Below, in pieces: positions 59,590 to 64,000 of a DNA stretch of 64,000 nucleotides. The DNA is from Pyropia yezoensis. Lineage: Eukaryota > Rhodophyta > Bangiophyceae > Bangiales > Bangiaceae. A program made the translations under genes and the position numbers. The notes below the pieces were generated by a model. It was not told where the DNA came from, searched no databases, and saw nothing but the letters and a program-made list of their open reading frames with translations. Location of the stretch: NCBI GenBank assembly GCA_009829735.1, contig CM020618.1, forward strand, positions 32,650,894 to 32,714,893, given 5' to 3'. Each line of letters opens with the position of its first letter. The first letter of the stretch is position 1.

Positions 59590-62326
59590 CGTCCGCCGAC
59601 AAAATATGGCGCCGGGGGGGGGTGATTGGGGGAGGGGCGGGGTGGGAAAGGGGCGAGCGGCGACTGCCCCGTCGCCGCGGACGGACACACGGACAGTGGG
59701 GCCTGCCAGGTGCGGGGGGAAGCCGTCGCACGCGAAGGCCCGCTGGCGGGCCGGGTCCGCTCGGGGAAGGACTGCGGGAGGGGGGAAGGGGGAAGGGATA
59801 AATGTGGGAGCGCCGACGGGGGTGGGGAGGAGGCGGGTGGCGGAAACCTCATGTCAAAAAGCGCTGCGGAGGTGGTCACCCCACACACGTTGCGGCGGAC
59901 CCGCGCGCGTTCGCGTGCAGAAGCCAGCAAAGCTTCGGGCCAGACCGAATGAACGTCTGCACTGGCTCTTCCCAGTCCGGCTTGAAAAAGACACTGTCAT
60001 GAACGAGTCCTAAGGGTCGGGCGAGAGTCTTGGGGCTCCTAACGGTCGTGCGAGAGTCTTGGGGCTCCCAACAAAACTCCTAACCGATTATTTCGACACC
60101 TGACTGAAAGCGCGTGCGCGAAAATACCCCGGCCTTATTCAGAAAGTTCTCATGGAGGCTACTTGACATAGCTCGTGCCACGTCAGGTTTCGGATGTGTG
60201 GGGACTTTGTGCAGCTTGCTTTTTTGTCTTGCGTTTGTGGGGACTTCGTGCAGCTTGCGTTTTAGGCTCGGTCACGTTCTTCCTCGGCCTCTCGTATTCC
60301 ATTCGTGCGGGCGCAGCGGTGAATTTTGAGGTCGTCATGAAGAGGGCGGTGGGGGGGAGAGTTGCGATGAGACGACGGGGTGGACCCGAGGCTGCAGCGG
60401 GAGGGAGAGGTTGCGCTTGCGAGACGGCAAGACAGTCCGTTGTACGGGAATATTGTTGCGGGCGCCGTCGACTGAAACTCAGAGCTTTCCGTGCCGCCCA
60501 TGGGGCACGCTACACCCACGCAGCGCAAATAAAATAACGCGTACACAGGAGACCGATGCCCCCCGACGGTGCGGTCGGGAGGGAGGGGCAGCGGGACGGT
60601 CGCCACCGCCGCTGCCACTGTCGTCCGCCGTCGACACCGCCTTCACGTGCACGACCGCCTTACTCGGGATGCGCACCGCGACGGCTGAGGCAGTGGCGGA
60701 TAAGGCGGCGGCCAATGGCATCCCGCCGCTGCCAGTCATCGGGCCGGCGGCAGTGACGGGGCATGCAACGATGACGGAGACGGCGGCAAGGGCGGAAACG
60801 GCGGCGAGGCCGACCCCTCGGATGGGCCCCCTCCCGTGGCAAGCGGCGCAACCACGTAGGAGGGAACTACAGCCGCGGAGCACCCGCCGCCGCCGCCGCC
60901 GCTGCCGCTGCCGCTCTCATCACCACCGCCTCCGCCAACGGCGCCACCTCCACCACTGCTGGTGCTGCCGTCGCCAGCCAACCGGTACGGCGGGGGGAAC
61001 GGCGAGGCTGACGAGCTAAAGGGACGACCCGGCCGGGGCGCCCACGGCCAGCGCATCAGCGATCGCCGCCAACTTCGACGCAGACACGGTGACACGTCCC
61101 GCGCAGCTGGGGAGAACTGCTGCGCCGGCCAGGACCGTGTCGTCGGCCGCCGCAACCGCCGCCACCACCCGTCACCGTCACAACCGCCACCGCTGCTACC
61201 CCCTCCACCGCCGTCACTGTGCAGCGGGGGCGTGCGGTGGCGGCTGCAATGGCGATGTTGCCTGCGCCGCCGCCGCGCTGGGACGTGCTCATCTCACCCC
61301 CGCAGCCGCCTTTCCCACGAGCGAACAAATTGGGCGGCGGAGGAGCCGTCCCAGCCTCCCGTGCAGTTATGGTGGGCGGGTGGTCGGGGGTCGGCCTCAG
61401 CAGCGGTCGGTAGCGGCGAGGGAGGGGAGGCCAGCCGGCAGGGCTGGCGATAGCGGCGAGGGGTCAGAGACCACCAGCGGCGGCCTGCCGGCGGCCACCG
61501 CGAGCGGGCAGCGGCTGGGTGACAACCGCGGCGGCAGCGGCCAGCCGAAAAGCCGGTGTCGTCTGGGGTGTGGCTGCCAGCTGACGGCGGGGGGCGCGGC
61601 AGCCAGCCGACGGCCCACCCCGCCCAGCGACGGGCCATTGGAATTTCTAGCGGTGGGAAAGGGGATCCGCCCGGGCAGCCACCACCGCCTCCATATGCGC
61701 GGATGCGACGGCGTCAGCTCCTGTCCAGTCAGCTTCCGCCCTGCGCGGGCGGCCTCCCGCCCAGCGCCACGCCCTGGTCCCTCCCCCCTCCCGCCTCCCA
61801 TTGGTCCGGCGCGCCCGCCGCTGCCGACGGTGGGCGCGTACGGGGAGGCGGTGATGCGGCCGTCTTCGGCGTGGCCGCAAGGTGGGGGGGGGGCAGCGGC
61901 GGACGAGTGGGAACGACTTGGGGCGGCATTTCCTTCCGATACTGACCCTGGGGCGACCGCTCGATCCTGGGGGGACTGGGGGGACCCGCCACGATAGACG
62001 CACTCTCGGAGCGGTCGCCGAGGCGCTTGGCGAGCGCCGCCGCCGCCGTCGCGTTGGCGCCCGTGCCGACCGCCGCCGCCGTTCTGTTGGCGCCCGCCGC
62101 CGCCGCGGCCGCCGCCGCCGCCGCCGCCTTGCAACCCGCACCGCCCGCCGTCGCGGCCGCGGGCGGGCCTCAAAACGGGGACGCGGCCGCCGCGGCGGCC
62201 AATGCCGACGCCACCACCGCCGCCGCGGCGACAACGAGCAGCCGCACCGGGCGGGTGGGCGCCATAAGCGCGGCGGTCACGGTACCTATCAGGGGTCGTC
62301 AAGCGTACCAGTCTTGGTCCAGCGTA
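59590..62326. other. 2.7-kb low-complexity region, genes not resolved
   Basis: After the CDF promoter (AT-richer at 59940-60200) come simple GC-rich tracts with open frames on both strands. The + frame ending at 61997 (GAYGEAVMRPSSAWPQGGGG, then AADEWERLGAAF) is protein-like at its end. On the minus strand, ATG 62265 begins MAPTRPVRLLVVAAAAVVAS, an excellent secretion signal, but it meets TGA after 31 codons. One or two fast-evolving secreted or low-complexity proteins may be hidden here; none can be assigned. Confidence 0.35.
60011..60068. repeat. 29-bp tandem duplication
   Basis: Units 60011-60039 and 60040-60068 share CGAGAGTCTTGGGGCTCC with three or so differences. A second pair of similar words (TGTGGGGACTT(T/C)GTGCAGCT) occurs at about 60198 and 60237. 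No function is evident. Confidence 0.75.
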
Positions 62327-62778
62327 TAGTATTGCAGTTCTCCCAATTTTGTCCCATGTGGACAAGAGCAAGAGCAAACTGTGTTTGACCAATGATATGA
62401 CTCAGATGCTGCCTCTCTGGCCAATGACTGCTCTGCATGAGGGTCCGTTGTTGTACGAACAGTGTGATCGGGGGTTCTCTCGGCCACTTCGAGGGTAGAA
62501 CAAGCACCGGCTGAGCGCTTCGGACTGTTCTTGACAGAGATGACCTGAGATAAAGGGCCAACCGGCGAGATCCGATAAAAAAACAAGAGTGTTTTGACCA
62601 ACCAGCGTTCGTTGCGAGAGCAGTTGTGGCCATAGCCAATCATCAGGTTCTTCCTACAGACGTGTTGCAGCACGCCATTGGTAAGCCCGCTGCTGCGAGC
62701 ATGCGATTGGCCCTTGCTCTTGTACACTTGCTCTTGCTCTTGTCCACATGGGACAAAATTCAGAAAACTGCAATATTC
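62327..62778. mobile_element. 452-bp MITE with 51-bp terminal inverted repeats and TA duplication
   Basis: The left end (62327-62377) and right end (62728-62778) are inverted copies matching at about 46 of 51 positions, sharing ATTGCAGTT and AATTTTGTCCCATGTGGACA. TA dinucleotides at 62325-62326 and 62779-62780 directly flank the element, as expected for TA-targeting (Tc1/mariner-like) transposition. The interior is less GC-rich than the surroundings and holds no sizeable gene, so it is non-autonomous. High end similarity suggests a fairly recent insertion. Any autonomous partner is not in the window. Confidence 0.85.
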
Positions 62779-64000
62779 TACTCAAAAGTGGGGAATCGAT
62801 GCGACGCAAAATCGGCACCGCTGGTCTCGCTCTGATGTCGCCCGCCAGCCGTATGGCCGGCGATAACATGATGTCCATGGTGGCCGCCGTGTCGGCGACG
62901 CCGGCGGCGAATGCCCGTCCCCCGTTTGTGCGTCAATCCCCTCCTTTGCCCGCCCGCCCCCATCCGTGTACCGTACAGTACAGTATGCACGACCGCTCCT
63001 CCCTGAGCACCCTTGGCGTGGGCCACAAGCGCACGGACTGTGGTGCTGGTGGTCGCCGTGGGCTGCCGCCCCCTTCCGACGCCGCCCCCGTCACTGATTT
63101 GCGCCCCCGGGCGCGGCGGTGGCGGTGCCGACGGCGCCGGCGGCAGCGGTCGCGGCGATTGGCGCGGCGGCTGACCCTGGTGGGTCGTGCCAGGCCGGTG
63201 GCAGGCGGCCGCTGCTGCCGACGTTGTGTGTGCGGCGTACTGGTGCCACTCGGACATCCCCTGCGACGCTGTGGCGACGGGCGCCCCATCAGGGGCGAGC
63301 TCGCCGGCGGCGCCGTCCAGGGCTCTTTTGAGCAACCTGGCCACTTGGCCGTGACCCGCGTGGTCGTCGTCTACGCCTACAAATCCCCTGCGCTCTATTC
63401 TATTCCCATCGCCGCCCGCTGCCGTGCCCACTACAGCCGCCTCTACCACGGCGCAAAAGTCCCCACTGCCCCGCCGGCGGCCGCCCCAGCCTCCCCTCAA
63501 AAACGATGGCCCCCCCTCTCAGGCTTCTCCTACCATGTGCCGACGCACGCGGCGAAATGCCGCGCCATCCAGACCCTCCTGTCCCCCCCACCGTCCATCC
63601 ACACGCCCAGTAGCATCCCGTCGGAGGCGTTAGGCGCGGCGGTCAGCAGCAGGGCTCCCTTCTCGCCCAGCGACGAGACCGGGAGGCCCGGCCGCTCGTC
63701 CGAGCATCCCCTCTACCCCGGCCCCCCCCGACGGGACGCGGCGGTAGAGGAGCGCTGGGTCCGAGGCGGCTCGCTGCCGGCGGCAGTGGCCGACCCGGGG
63801 CTGAAAAGGGCTCGGCGGCGCCCAAGCGGGCAGACATAGAGCGGAGCCGGTGGCGGTGGTGGCACGCTCCACCACGGGGGCGGGGAGGGCAGTGGTCGAC
63901 CGCGCCGGGCGCGGCGCCAAACTCGCACGTTGGCGGGCGTCGCGCCACCGGCCTCTGCGCACAGCACTCGTGGGGTGATCATCGCCTCAACGTGCCTGTG
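62779..64000. other. right-hand end of the window, genes not resolved
   Basis: GC-rich DNA with frames on both strands. A minus-strand stretch at about 63695-63535 reads LPVSSLGEKGALLLTAAPNA and GMLLGVWMDGGGDRRVWMAR before a GTAGG that could be a splice donor, and 63500-63200 reads GFVGVDDDHAGHGQVARLLK. These look like exons of one minus-strand gene running in from beyond the window, but I cannot name it. Confidence 0.35.

Overview
This window is eukaryotic nuclear DNA, very GC-rich and intron-poor. It encodes a eukaryote-type alanyl-tRNA synthetase, MOB1, PDCD5, an RBR ubiquitin ligase, an SLC18B1-like MFS carrier, a manganese-type CDF carrier and a plastid-style site-2 protease. Only two genes show clear introns (PDCD5 two, AlaRS one). 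High GC, few introns and a plastid-type M50 protease fit a red alga, most likely a bangiophyte such as Porphyra/Pyropia; this placement is inference. A run of 500 Ns marks an assembly gap.

Layout. (1) 1-6331 is the body of a broken Ty3/gypsy chromovirus, cut by the window edge on the left and the N gap on the right. (2) 6832-11353 is a gene with 46-residue RG-rich repeats, a ParB/sulfiredoxin-fold domain, a long acidic/Gly region and a C-terminus resembling a 2-oxoglutarate/cupin oxygenase; its frame is displaced at simple-sequence tracts. (3) 11.6-27.1 kb is a block with clusters of a short palindrome (core GTTATGTACATAAC) at each end. Inside lie a beta-class DNA amino-methyltransferase fused to a SET domain, an oppositely oriented coiled-coil protein, and a very large UPF1/SEN1-type helicase preceded by three ~350-bp tandem repeats that look like duplicated mini-exon/intron units. 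(4) 29.4-33.6 kb encodes a 1393-residue Fanzor (eukaryotic TnpB-like, RNA-guided nuclease family) just after a 67-base poly-C tract. (5) 35.3-59.6 kb is ordinary host sequence: MOB1, tRNA 2'-phosphotransferase, RBR E3 ligase, PDCD5, MFS carrier, M50 protease, AlaRS and Mn-CDF. (6) 59.6-64 kb is mostly simple-sequence DNA with one 452-bp MITE (51-bp terminal inverted repeats, TA target duplication).

How the genes may work together. The ParB, methyltransferase-SET, helicase and Fanzor genes form an accessory island of about 27 kb between a retrotransposon and housekeeping genes. Chromatin/DNA modification, nucleic-acid remodelling and an RNA-guided nuclease in one island, with palindrome arrays between the genes, suggest a large composite mobile element or a domesticated remnant. 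No transposase other than the Fanzor, no capsid gene and no DNA polymerase were seen, so its boundaries and mobility are unproven. The island is the best candidate here for an undescribed system.
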